The notes under the pieces are model-generated. The model searched no databases and was not told where the DNA came from. It saw only the letters and a list, made by a program, of their open reading frames with translations. A DNA stretch of 64,000 bases from Solidesulfovibrio magneticus RS-1 (GTDB lineage: Bacteria > Desulfobacterota > Desulfovibrionia > Desulfovibrionales > Desulfovibrionaceae). The position numbers and the translations under genes were made by a program. The DNA is taken from positions 4,922,001 to 4,986,000 of the forward strand of contig NC_012796.1 of the NCBI RefSeq assembly GCF_000010665.1. Direction: 5' to 3'. Shown here piece after piece: positions 46,874-57,110 of the stretch (the stretch's first letter is position 1; the number at the start of each line of letters is the position of its first letter).

Positions 46874-47242
46874 CTAGCAGCCGCACTCCGCGAGCAGGTC
46901 GGCCAGCATCCGGCGCAACACGTCGTGGTCCACGGGTTTGTTGAGGAAGGCCCTGGCTCCGAGCTCCAGGCAGCGCGCCTTGGTGGTTTCCTGGATGTCG
47001 GCCGTGACCACGCAGACGCGAACGTCCGCCGCCTCGGCGGCCAGGGCCTCCAGCACGGCCACGCCGCCGGGATCGGGCATGTTGAGGTCAAGCAGCAGCA
47101 CGTCGGGGTGGTGCTCGCGCAAAAGTCGCAGGCACTCGGCCCCGTCCTTGGCTTCGATGACCTCGAAGCCGGCTTCCTTGGCGGTCTTGGCAGACTGAAA
47201 ACGCTGAAACATGGAGTCGTCGGCGACGATGAGCATGGGCAT
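46874..47242 (-). CDS. Single-domain response regulator
   Basis: 122 residues, a stand-alone receiver. Acidic pocket VADDS (about residues 6-10), phospho-acceptor Asp in LLLDLNMPD (near 53), Thr in VVTADIQ and Lys in FLNKPVD are all present. No output domain, so it works by contact like CheY. The ATG at 47242 is preferred since the domain begins directly (MPMLIVADD). It is located between the hybrid kinase and the CheC phosphatase, so those are its probable partners. Confidence 0.9.
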   Translation of the reverse strand: MPMLIVADDSMFQRFQSAKTAKEAGFEVIEAKDGAECLRLLREHHPDVLLLDLNMPDPGGVAVLEALAAEAADVRVCVVTADIQETTKARCLELGARAFLNKPVDHDVLRRMLADLLAECGC

Positions 47243-47314
47243 GGCGGTGTTTCCTACGACGGGCTGATCTAAAGTGTCTTGCGTCTGTTGTGTTGGCAAA
47301 AGCCGGCCGTGGCG

Positions 47315-50914
<3,600 letters not shown>

Positions 50915-50955
50915 GAACGACCCCAACAAGCGTCAATGCTGTTGGAATGATAAAA

Positions 50956-50976
50956 ACACGTAACAGCATTACGTGT
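50956..50976. promoter_or_regulatory. Palindromic operator candidate before the XRE-kinase
   Basis: ACACGTAA-N5-TTACGTGT, a perfect 8+8 dyad centred 52 bases upstream of the kinase start. It is AT-rich and in the promoter position. The XRE domain at the kinase N-terminus is the obvious candidate ligand, which would give autoregulation; it also lies 130 bases before the divergent tupA-like gene. Confidence 0.6.
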
Positions 50977-51105
50977 AAAGGCCTGGGACCGGTCCTTTTT
51001 AACGCATGTCACAAATAACACATCTTCATAAAAACACAGCCGATCTTGACTCATCGCCGACATATGGGAATAGCATCATGCCCCAAAAGCACAGGAGAGT
51101 GACCC

Positions 51106-51951
51106 ATGCGCGCCATCATCCCCGTTTTCCTGGCCCTGATCCTGGCCGCCGGCTCGGCCCTGGCCGGCCCCACCGTCGAGGAAAGCTACGGCCCCGGCCC
51201 CAAGACCTTTTCCCTGGCCACCGGCAGCCCCGGCGAACTCGGCCTGTTAAAACTGCTTGGCGAGGGCTACTGCGCCCAGGCCGGCTGCCGGCTGGACTGG
51301 ATCAAGGCCGGTTCGGGCCAGTCCCTGGACATGCTCCAGAAAGGCGAAGTGGACATGATCATGGTCCACGCTCCGGCGGCCGAGAAAAAAGCCGTGGCCG
51401 AGGGCTGGGCCGGCTGCTCGACGCTCATTGGCTCCAACGAATTCTTCATCGTCGGCCCGGCCGCCGACCCGGCCGGCATCGCCAAGGCGACCTCGGCCGC
51501 CGACGCCTACCGCAAAATCGCCCAGGCCCAGGCCAAGTTCTTCTCGCGCGGGGACAACTCCGGCACCCACAAAAAGGAAACCGACACCTGGAAGGATGCC
51601 GGCATCACCCCCTCGGGCGACTGGTACGTCGTGACCAAGGCCTTCATGACCGCCACCCTCAAGCGGGCCAATGACGAGGCCGGCTACTTCATGACCGACA
51701 GCAGCACCTGGGTGGCCGAAAAGAAAAACACCCCCAAGCTGCAAATCCTGTTTTCCGGCGACAAGAAGCTCGTCAACACCTACCACGCCCTGTGCCGCCA
51801 GACCGACGGCAAGCCGGCCTCGGAGCTGGCCGCCGGCTTCATCGCCTTCGTGGCCTCCCCAAAGGGGCAGGACATCATCCGGGCCTTTGGCAAGGACGCC
51901 CACGGCGAAGCGCTCTACAACGACGCGGCCTACGCCAAGAAATACGAATAA
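51106..51951 (+). CDS. TupA-like tungstate-binding periplasmic protein (orphan)
   Basis: 281 residues with a Sec signal peptide (FLALILAAGSALAG, about 7-20). The mature protein is a two-lobed oxyanion-binding protein. ATGSPGELGLLKLL near the start and FFSRGDNSGTHKKE near residue 147 match the TupA pattern; the SRGD-SGTH-KE segment is a TupA/PBP_like_2 hallmark. GYFMTDSSTWV near 203 continues the site. It captures tungstate (possibly molybdate) for the ABC importer that feeds formate dehydrogenase cofactor synthesis. No permease or ATPase genes follow, so it must dock to a transporter encoded elsewhere, or act as a sensor. The start follows GGAGAGTGACCC. Confidence 0.82.
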   Translation: MRAIIPVFLALILAAGSALAGPTVEESYGPGPKTFSLATGSPGELGLLKLLGEGYCAQAGCRLDWIKAGSGQSLDMLQKGEVDMIMVHAPAAEKKAVAEGWAGCSTLIGSNEFFIVGPAADPAGIAKATSAADAYRKIAQAQAKFFSRGDNSGTHKKETDTWKDAGITPSGDWYVVTKAFMTATLKRANDEAGYFMTDSSTWVAEKKNTPKLQILFSGDKKLVNTYHALCRQTDGKPASELAAGFIAFVASPKGQDIIRAFGKDAHGEALYNDAAYAKKYE

Positions 51952-52069
51952 CCGACGCACCGGCCGGCCGGGGTCGCAAGCCCCGGCCAGCCGACGCCCT
52001 AAAGACGGCAAACGCCGTTTCCTCAACCCCTTTCGACCAATATCGCCCCCCTTACCCCCTTTCTTCCCT

Positions 52070-52112
52070 CTGGGGGGCCTGGGGGCCTCAGGCCCCCAGC
52101 CGCCGGAGGCCT
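52070..52112 (-). repeat. Dispersed palindromic repeat, copy R6
   Basis: Minus-strand reading GAGGCCTCCGGCGGCTGGGG, hairpin GGGGGCCTGAGGCCCCC, then AGGCCCCCCAGAGGGAAG. It lies between two plus-strand genes. The remainder of 51952-52238 has no gene. Confidence 0.9.
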
Positions 52113-52238
52113 CCCCCTCCCCCATTCACTCCCCACCTGCCCCCCTCACCCGGCATTGACTTCCCGGCGGCAAAACGGGAACAAGGGCACGGACGCGAGC
52201 GTTTTGCCGCGCCGTGATGCCGTTGCCAGGGAGATCGA

Positions 52239-53723
52239 TTGTTTATGGATGCCGTGAGTTTCGCCGTCCTGCGTCGGGCTGTGGATTGTCTGGCCCTTGC
52301 CGAGGACACGGGCCGCAGCCTGGATGCCGTGCTGGCCGGGTTGTTGGCTGTTTTGGCCGAGACGCCGGCCTTGACCCATGCCGCCGTGGTGCTGCTCGAC
52401 GCCGACGAGCGGCCGGCCATACGGGCCAGCCTGGGATCGCCGGACATGGGGCTTATCCTGTCGGCGACGCTGGAGCGCGGCCAGGACGCGGGCCGGGCGC
52501 GGGTGTTGCGGCGCGGCGCGGCGGCGGTTGCGGCCGACGACAGCGGCGAGGTGGTGGTTTCCCGCGACGAGGCGGCCATGCTGGCCGCGCCGGTGGTGGT
52601 GGGCGGCGCCTGCGCGGGCGTTTTTTTTGCCGACGCGCTCCTGGGCGGTGAGGCGTCCCTGGCCGACGAACTGCGCGCGGCGGTGCTCATTGCCGGGCTT
52701 ATCGGCCGGCTGGCGGACATGGCCGGGGTGGCCGTGTCGCGCGGAACGGCCCTCACCCGGGAACTGACGTTTTTGCGCTCCAAGGTGTCGTTGCGCTACC
52801 GCCATGTGTTTTCGGACGGCCAAAGCCCGGTGATGCGCCAGTTGCGGGCCGAGGCCGACCGGGCGGCCCTGTCCGACGCGCCGTTGGCCCTGGTCGGCGA
52901 GGACGGCTCGGGCCGGGCGGTGCTGGCCCGGCTCATCCATGAGCTTTCGCCCCGGGCGGTGCATCCGTTTACGGTGTTCGCAGCCGGGGAGCAGTCCGAC
53001 CCGGCCGAAGCCGGCCGCCGGCTTTTCGGCGGGGCGCGGGGCTATGCCGGGGGCAGCGGCCCGGGACTTCTGGAAGAGGCCGAGGGCGGCATGGTGCTCA
53101 TCGAGGACGCCCACCGTCTGCATCCAGAGCTGGCCCAGCGTCTGGCGGCCTACCTGGCCACGGGCACGTACACCCGCCTGGGCGGCGGCCGGGAGCGCCG
53201 GGGCACGGCGCGGCTGGCCTTCCAGGCCCCCAGCGAACAGGCGCTGTCCCCGGAACTGACCGCCGTGGCCACCCTGACCGCCATCCGCGTGCCGAGCCTG
53301 CGGGAGCGCCCCGAGGACATCCCAGCACTCCTGGACCATCTTTTTTCGGTGGAAGCCGCGCGCGGCGGCCGGCGCATGACGCTCACGTCCAAGGCGCTGC
53401 GGGCGCTGGAGACCTACGACTGGCCGGGCAACATCCGCGAGATGGAACTCATGGCCTCGCGGCTGGCCGTGACCGCCCCGGAAGAGCGCATCGACATCGC
53501 CGACATCCCCCCCGAGGTGCTGGCCGAGGGCGAACGGCCGCCGGTTCTGCCCGAGGACGCGGCCGAACTGCGCGACATGGAGCGCCAGCAGGTCTTAAAC
53601 GCCCTGGAGCGCCACGGCTGGGTGCAGTCGCGGGCCGCCCGGGAGCTGGGGCTCACCCTGCGCCAGATCGGCTACCGCATCCGCAAATACGGCCTGGCCC
53701 GCGAGGGCGAGGAAGACGTCTGA
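52239..53723 (+). CDS. NifA-like enhancer-binding protein with degenerate ATPase
   Basis: 494 residues. A GAF-like domain (about 20-165), an AAA+ sigma-54 activator domain (about 185-400) and a Fis-type HTH (RAARELGLTLRQIGYRIRKYGL at about 465-487, as in NifA) are in the normal order. The ATPase has lost key residues: Walker A reads GEDGSGRAV (Lys to Arg), the sigma-54-contacting GAFTGA loop reads GYAGGS, and the Walker B DE reads ED (VLIEDAHRL). SLRERPEDIPALLDHLF and TYDWPGNIREME are well kept. It probably binds DNA but cannot remodel sigma-54, so it may be a repressor or antagonist. TTG at 52239 fits the GGGAG spacing better than the ATG at 52245. Confidence 0.85.
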   Translation: MFMDAVSFAVLRRAVDCLALAEDTGRSLDAVLAGLLAVLAETPALTHAAVVLLDADERPAIRASLGSPDMGLILSATLERGQDAGRARVLRRGAAAVAADDSGEVVVSRDEAAMLAAPVVVGGACAGVFFADALLGGEASLADELRAAVLIAGLIGRLADMAGVAVSRGTALTRELTFLRSKVSLRYRHVFSDGQSPVMRQLRAEADRAALSDAPLALVGEDGSGRAVLARLIHELSPRAVHPFTVFAAGEQSDPAEAGRRLFGGARGYAGGSGPGLLEEAEGGMVLIEDAHRLHPELAQRLAAYLATGTYTRLGGGRERRGTARLAFQAPSEQALSPELTAVATLTAIRVPSLRERPEDIPALLDHLFSVEAARGGRRMTLTSKALRALETYDWPGNIREMELMASRLAVTAPEERIDIADIPPEVLAEGERPPVLPEDAAELRDMERQQVLNALERHGWVQSRAARELGLTLRQIGYRIRKYGLAREGEEDV

Positions 53724-53736
53724 TCGGAGACCGGCC

Positions 53737-53979
53737 ATGCCCCAGGGACTGAAAGACTTCATCGACATCGCCTTCAAGCTGGCCGTGCTGGCCGCCTTGG
53801 CCTGCTTCCTGTTCTTTTACGGCGAAGGCCGCAGCGTCGGGCGTTACCAATACATTGCCAACGGCGAGCAGGAATACGTCATGGACACGGCCACGGGCGT
53901 GATCTACCAAAACGGCTTTTCCATGAACCACGTCACGGGCAAGGAAACCCTGCCGCCGGGCGGGGCCAAGGGGCGCTAG
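53737..53979 (+). CDS. Small single-pass membrane protein
   Basis: 80 residues. One membrane helix at about 10-28 (IAFKLAVLAALACFLFFY), then a soluble tail with YQYIANGEQEYVMDTATGVIYQ, reminiscent of short envelope proteins that report a tagged beta-hairpin. It starts thirteen bases after the regulator gene with a GGAGACCGGCC site, so the two are co-transcribed. Not recognised as a family. Confidence 0.7.
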   Translation: MPQGLKDFIDIAFKLAVLAALACFLFFYGEGRSVGRYQYIANGEQEYVMDTATGVIYQNGFSMNHVTGKETLPPGGAKGR

Positions 53980-53987
53980 CCATTTGT

Positions 53988-54015
53988 GCTAAAAATAATA
54001 CAAGTTATTTTTAGC
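53988..54015. promoter_or_regulatory. AT-rich 11-bp dyad, operator candidate
   Basis: GCTAAAAATAA (53988-53998), spacer TACAAG, TTATTTTTAGC (54005-54015), a perfect palindrome in otherwise GC-rich DNA, 82 bases before the TiaS-like gene. No T-run follows, so an operator is more likely than a terminator. The binding protein is unknown. Confidence 0.6.
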
Positions 54016-54096
54016 AGTTAGCATTGCCCGACCCAACGGCCCATGGTAAAAGGCCCTCCAATCGGCGAGCGCGGCGGCTCGCCCCAAGGAGCAGCC

Positions 54097-54840
54097 ATGA
54101 CCACCCGCGAGGACGTGTTCACTTTCTACCTGGGCTTTGACGACACCGACACCAAGACGTCGCCCAAGGGCACCGGCCGCACCATCCGCGATTTCTGCGC
54201 CACCCTGCCCGAAACCTACCGGCTGCGCGCCGTGCTGCGCCACCAACTGCCCAAACGGCCGGAAATCCCCTTCACCAGCAACAACAGCTCGGCCTGCGCC
54301 GTCATCGAAACCGACGATGCGTCCCTGGGCCGGATTCTTTTCGACCGCGCCGCCGCCTATCTGACCGAATGCGCCCCGGAGGGCAGCGATCCGGGCGTGT
54401 GCCTGGCCGAACGCCGGGCCGTATCCGACGCCCTGGTCGGCTTCGCCCTGGCCTGCAACGGCGGCGTCATGCGCCAGGACCAGGCCATGGCCGCCGCCTC
54501 GGGCGTCTTCCTGGCCGGCCTTGGCGGCACCAATGACGGCATCATCGGCGCGGCCGCGGCCATCGGCCTCACTCGCCACGGCTGGTGCGGCCGGTTCATC
54601 GAACTGGGCGACATGCGCTCCCTGCCAAACACCGTGACCGTGGGCGACCTGCTGGCGCGCGGCATCCAGGTGGCCAGCGTGGACCGCGACCCCCTCACGC
54701 CGCTGCCCGGCCATACCGTGGCCACCGGCGGCTGGCTGCGGCCCTCGCTCATGGCCGGCCAGGCCGTGCTGCAAGTGCGCGCCGACGGCGACGGCCGCTG
54801 GGTCGCCGCCCTGGCCAAACGCCGGGACAAGGCGGCTTAA
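54097..54840 (+). CDS. TiaS-like protein (DDTD motif), function uncertain
   Basis: 247 residues, soluble. It opens FYLGFDDTDTKTSPKGTGRTIRDF; the DDTD motif followed by GTGR is the nucleotide-binding signature of archaeal tRNA-Ile agmatidine synthetase (TiaS), though only the N-terminal part of that enzyme corresponds. SNNSSACAVIE, CNGGVMRQDQAMAAASG and GLGGTNDGIIGAAAAIGLTRHGW continue this domain. Bacteria use TilS for that tRNA modification, so the substrate here is probably different. The ATG at 54097 follows CCAAGGAGCAGCC. A strong AT-rich dyad upstream suggests specific regulation. Confidence 0.65.
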   Translation: MTTREDVFTFYLGFDDTDTKTSPKGTGRTIRDFCATLPETYRLRAVLRHQLPKRPEIPFTSNNSSACAVIETDDASLGRILFDRAAAYLTECAPEGSDPGVCLAERRAVSDALVGFALACNGGVMRQDQAMAAASGVFLAGLGGTNDGIIGAAAAIGLTRHGWCGRFIELGDMRSLPNTVTVGDLLARGIQVASVDRDPLTPLPGHTVATGGWLRPSLMAGQAVLQVRADGDGRWVAALAKRRDKAA

Positions 54841-54860
54841 GGGAAGGAAAACAGCACGAC

Positions 54861-54915
54861 CAGAGCGGGCTCTGCCCGCGCCCGCCGGGGGGCTGAGCCC
54901 CCGGCCCCCTCGGCG
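54861..54915 (+). repeat. Dispersed palindromic repeat, copy R7 (type II)
   Basis: AGCGGGCTCTGCCCGCGCCC precedes GCCGGGGGGCTGAGCCCCCGG and CCCCCTCGGCGGG. This is the type II tail in reverse order relative to R2 and R9. Confidence 0.8.
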
Positions 54916-54925
54916 GGAAGAGGCC

Positions 54926-55270
54926 TTACCGTTTTTTGTAGCGCTCCACGAAAGCCAGCAGGCTGGCGGCGTGGCGCTCCATGTAGCCCACCCAGGCGTC
55001 CAAAACCTCCCGCCCCTCGTCCGTGATCGCGTACACCCGCTTGGCCGGACCAGACCCGGACGCGTCCCACTGGGACGCCACCAACCCCTCGTCCTCCATC
55101 TGGCGCAAGTGCCGGTAAATCATCCCCGGCGGCGCGTCGCCCTTCAAAAATCCATACTCGCCAATCTGTTGCAACAGCTCATAGCCGTGCGACCGGCCGT
55201 CCAGCAACGCCATCAGGATCGACGGCTGCATGTAGCGGTCCTGTTTACCCGGCCCCGCTTTTTCCGACAT
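54926..55270 (-). CDS. PadR-family transcriptional regulator
   Basis: 114 residues. The PadR winged helix is clear: PSILMALLDGRSHGYELLQQIGEYGF, then PPGMIYRHLRQMEDEGLVASQWDASGSGPAKRVYAITDEGREVLDAWV, and a C-terminal dimerisation helix. It faces the small-protein gene at 55356 across an 85-base gap that holds a CTTGAC/GTCAAG dyad overlapping both promoters, so it likely represses itself and that gene. Confidence 0.92.
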   Translation of the reverse strand: MSEKAGPGKQDRYMQPSILMALLDGRSHGYELLQQIGEYGFLKGDAPPGMIYRHLRQMEDEGLVASQWDASGSGPAKRVYAITDEGREVLDAWVGYMERHAASLLAFVERYKKR

Positions 55271-55282
55271 GGCTTCACACCC

Positions 55283-55302
55283 CTTGACATATATACGTCA
55301 AG
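55283..55302. promoter_or_regulatory. PadR operator candidate
   Basis: CTTGACATATATACGTCAAG, arms CTTGAC/GTCAAG around ATATATAC, thirteen bases upstream of the padR start codon and 54 bases before the divergent gene. TTGACA within it can serve as a -35 element. Confidence 0.65.
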
Positions 55303-55355
55303 CACATAGGTTAATCTTAACATCAACCGAGGGCGCGTGCCCCCAGGAGGACGCC

Positions 55356-55568
55356 ATGGCCAAGATATTTGCCCGCGAACGCCGCAAGATCGAAAAGGGC
55401 GAGAAAAAACCCCGCTTCCGCGTGGTCGCCGCCCAAGGCGACATCAAGTTTTTCGCCGAACATATCCGCAAGCGTGAACTCGAAGCCATCGCCAAGGAAA
55501 TCGGCGCGCAGGTGGTCTACCTGCCCACCGACCCCGCCGGCGTCGGCGGTGAGAAGGTGGAAGAGTAG
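55356..55568 (+). CDS. Small basic conserved protein, function unknown
   Basis: 70 residues, basic N-terminal half (MAKIFARERRKIEKGEKKPRF) followed by a small alpha/beta segment (RVVAAQGDIKFFAEHIRKRELEAIAKEIGAQVVYLPTD). No cysteines, no membrane segment. CCCCAGGAGGACGCC gives a strong ribosome site. Divergent from padR with a shared dyad, so probably PadR-controlled. I do not recognise the family. Confidence 0.75.
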   Translation: MAKIFARERRKIEKGEKKPRFRVVAAQGDIKFFAEHIRKRELEAIAKEIGAQVVYLPTDPAGVGGEKVEE

Positions 55569-55588
55569 AGAGAGAAGAAAAGAGGAAG

Positions 55589-55633
55589 ATGCCTCCGGCG
55601 GCCGGGGGGGATAATCCCCCCCGGACCCCCTTG
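55589..55633 (+). repeat. Dispersed palindromic repeat, copy R8
   Basis: ATGCCTCCGGCGGCCGGGGG, hairpin CCGGGGGGGATAATCCCCCC/CCGG, then ACCCCCTTG. It begins 21 bases after the small gene's stop. Its head GAAGATGCCTCCGGC is the best intact version of the IS110 target. Confidence 0.9.
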
Positions 55634-55635
55634 AT

Positions 55636-55688
55636 TTGGGGGGCGTGATGGCGGCGAGGGAAGCCCTCGCCGCCATCACGCCCCCCAA
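55636..55688. repeat. Long perfect hairpin H3 (25-bp arms, 3-base loop)
   Basis: 55636-55660 is the exact reverse complement of 55664-55688; the loop is AAG. The left arm begins TTGGGGGGCGTGATGGCGG. It directly follows repeat R8. Confidence 0.95.
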
Positions 55689-55780
55689 GCCAATGGGAGC
55701 CAGAAACAACTCTCGTCGTAGCCCATCCTGTCGCTCTTTCTCCACCACTTCGGCCCCGTCTTCGGGGCCGAGGGCCCGGG

Positions 55781-55850
55781 TGGGGTCGGGATTTTGGCTG
55801 GGAATAACGGCGCTCCCGCGCCGTTATTCCCAGCCAAAATCCCGACCCCA
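55781..55850. repeat. Long perfect hairpin H4 (33-bp arms, 4-base loop)
   Basis: 55781-55813 is the exact reverse complement of 55818-55850; the loop is TCCC. The left arm begins TGGGGTCGGGATTTTGGCTG, sharing GGATTTTGGC with H1. A smaller CGGCCCCG/CGGGGCCG hairpin (55751-55770) precedes it. Confidence 0.95.
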
Positions 55851-55936
55851 TCTTCGCGCGCAGCGCCACGCCGCAGGCCTGACTGCCGCCGTCCGCCGCT
55901 GCGCCCGTCCGTCGCCCGTCGCCCGTCGCCCAGGTC

Positions 55937-55984
55937 AGGGGTCCGGGGGGCTGAGCCCCCCGGCGGGTGCGGGCAGAGCCCGCT
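55937..55984 (+). repeat. Dispersed palindromic repeat, copy R9 (type II)
   Basis: AGGGGTCCGGGGGGCTGAGC, CCCCCGG, then tail GGCGGGTGCGGGCAGAGCCC. It closely matches R2 and is followed by a similar TCTTCGTCTTCGTC pyrimidine tract. No gene is seen in 55569-56036 apart from these repeats. Confidence 0.88.
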
Positions 55985-56036
55985 CTTCGTCTTCGTCTTT
56001 GTCTCCGTCTTCTCTGCCTCGCCTACTCACCCCACG

Positions 56037-56891
56037 CTACTCGTCCTTGTAGACGATAGTGCCGACGTGTTCGCCGTTGAGGGCCGCGAGGATGTGCTCG
56101 GGATGGCGCAGGGCGTCGATGACCTGGAATTGTTTGATGACCTTGCTGTGCTTGAGGAAGCGCAGCACGGGCCGTTCCACGATGAGGTCGTCGAGGTTGA
56201 GCGCGGTCAGTTCGCTGACGGAGATGCGGCCGTAGAATTCGAGTTTTTCGCGGTCCTTGGCCTTTTTGGGATCGTCGCTGTAGAGGCCCTTTTCGTCCTT
56301 GAGGTAAATGAGCGATTTCGCGCCGATATTTTCGGCCAGGAGGAACGCGCCGGAATCGGTGCGGTGGGGCGGAATCATGCCCTCTTCGGCCGGGTGTTCG
56401 AAGAAGCCGTAGGGCGGGATGCCCGGGGTGATGGGCAGGTAGCCGAGCTGGCAGAACATGGTGAGCTGTTCGAGGTGATCGCCGTGGCCGATGCGCACGC
56501 CGCCGTGTTTGGCCAGGAGCACGGAGAGGATTTCGGCGTTCTGGGAGGCCACCTTGTCGCCGAGCTTGGACAGCACGCCCGTGGGCATGCCGAGTTCCAG
56601 GCCGATGTTGTAGATATGGCGCGCCCGGGTGCCGCCGCCGGTCATGAGGATGATCTTGTGCTGTTCCTTGGCCTTGAGCAGTTCGTCGAGGATTGGCAGC
56701 AGGGCCTTGGCTCCCCGGTCCATGATGGACTGGCCGCCGATTTTGAGCACGTTGACGTCGGGGTGCATACGGAAGACTTCGCGCTGGCCCTGGGTAGCCA
56801 AAAGCGCCCGGCTGACCAGGGATTCGCCCATGAGCGGCGAGTCGATATGCAGGCGGCCGCCTTCGGCCTGTTCACGGATGAGTTTGCTCAT
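56037..56891 (-). CDS. Molybdenum storage protein-like (MosA/MosB family) amino-acid-kinase-fold protein
   Basis: 284 residues with the amino-acid kinase / UMP kinase fold. It follows molybdenum storage protein closely: VLKIGGQSIMDRGAKALLPILDELL (about 48-72), ILMTGGGTRARHIYNIGLELGMPTGVL, PPHRTDSGAFLLAENIGAKSL, LKDEKGLYSDDP and HILAALNGEHVGTIVYKD. MoSto of Azotobacter uses ATP to deposit polyoxomolybdate or tungstate clusters inside an A3B3 cage. Here a single gene is present, so any cage would be homomeric or need a distant partner. The start ATG at 56891 follows GAGAGGGCGCA, and an AGGATA-N10-TATCCT dyad lies 40 bases upstream. A UMP-kinase role is less likely given the MoSto-specific segments. 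Confidence 0.8.
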   Translation of the reverse strand: MSKLIREQAEGGRLHIDSPLMGESLVSRALLATQGQREVFRMHPDVNVLKIGGQSIMDRGAKALLPILDELLKAKEQHKIILMTGGGTRARHIYNIGLELGMPTGVLSKLGDKVASQNAEILSVLLAKHGGVRIGHGDHLEQLTMFCQLGYLPITPGIPPYGFFEHPAEEGMIPPHRTDSGAFLLAENIGAKSLIYLKDEKGLYSDDPKKAKDREKLEFYGRISVSELTALNLDDLIVERPVLRFLKHSKVIKQFQVIDALRHPEHILAALNGEHVGTIVYKDE

Positions 56892-57110
56892 TGCGCCCTC
56901 TCTTCGATTAGTTTGAATATAGGATAATTGTCGGTATATCCTTGGAGAGCATAGCGCGCAAGAGGCAACGTGGCAGGAGCAAACCGTGACACCCGCCGCC
57001 GTGCGCGGTGAGGGGGAAGACGCCTTGGCATTTAACTTTGCTACCGGCTTGGCAAACATCACTGACACGTATATTATAAAACCGGTGTGAGTTAAATCCA
57101 GGAGGCTCCC

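Noticed and set aside
53988-54015. Dyad considered as the terminator of the regulator / small membrane protein unit
   Set aside because: The stem is almost entirely A-T and no T-run follows on the plus strand, so an operator explains it better; kept as a regulatory site with moderate confidence.
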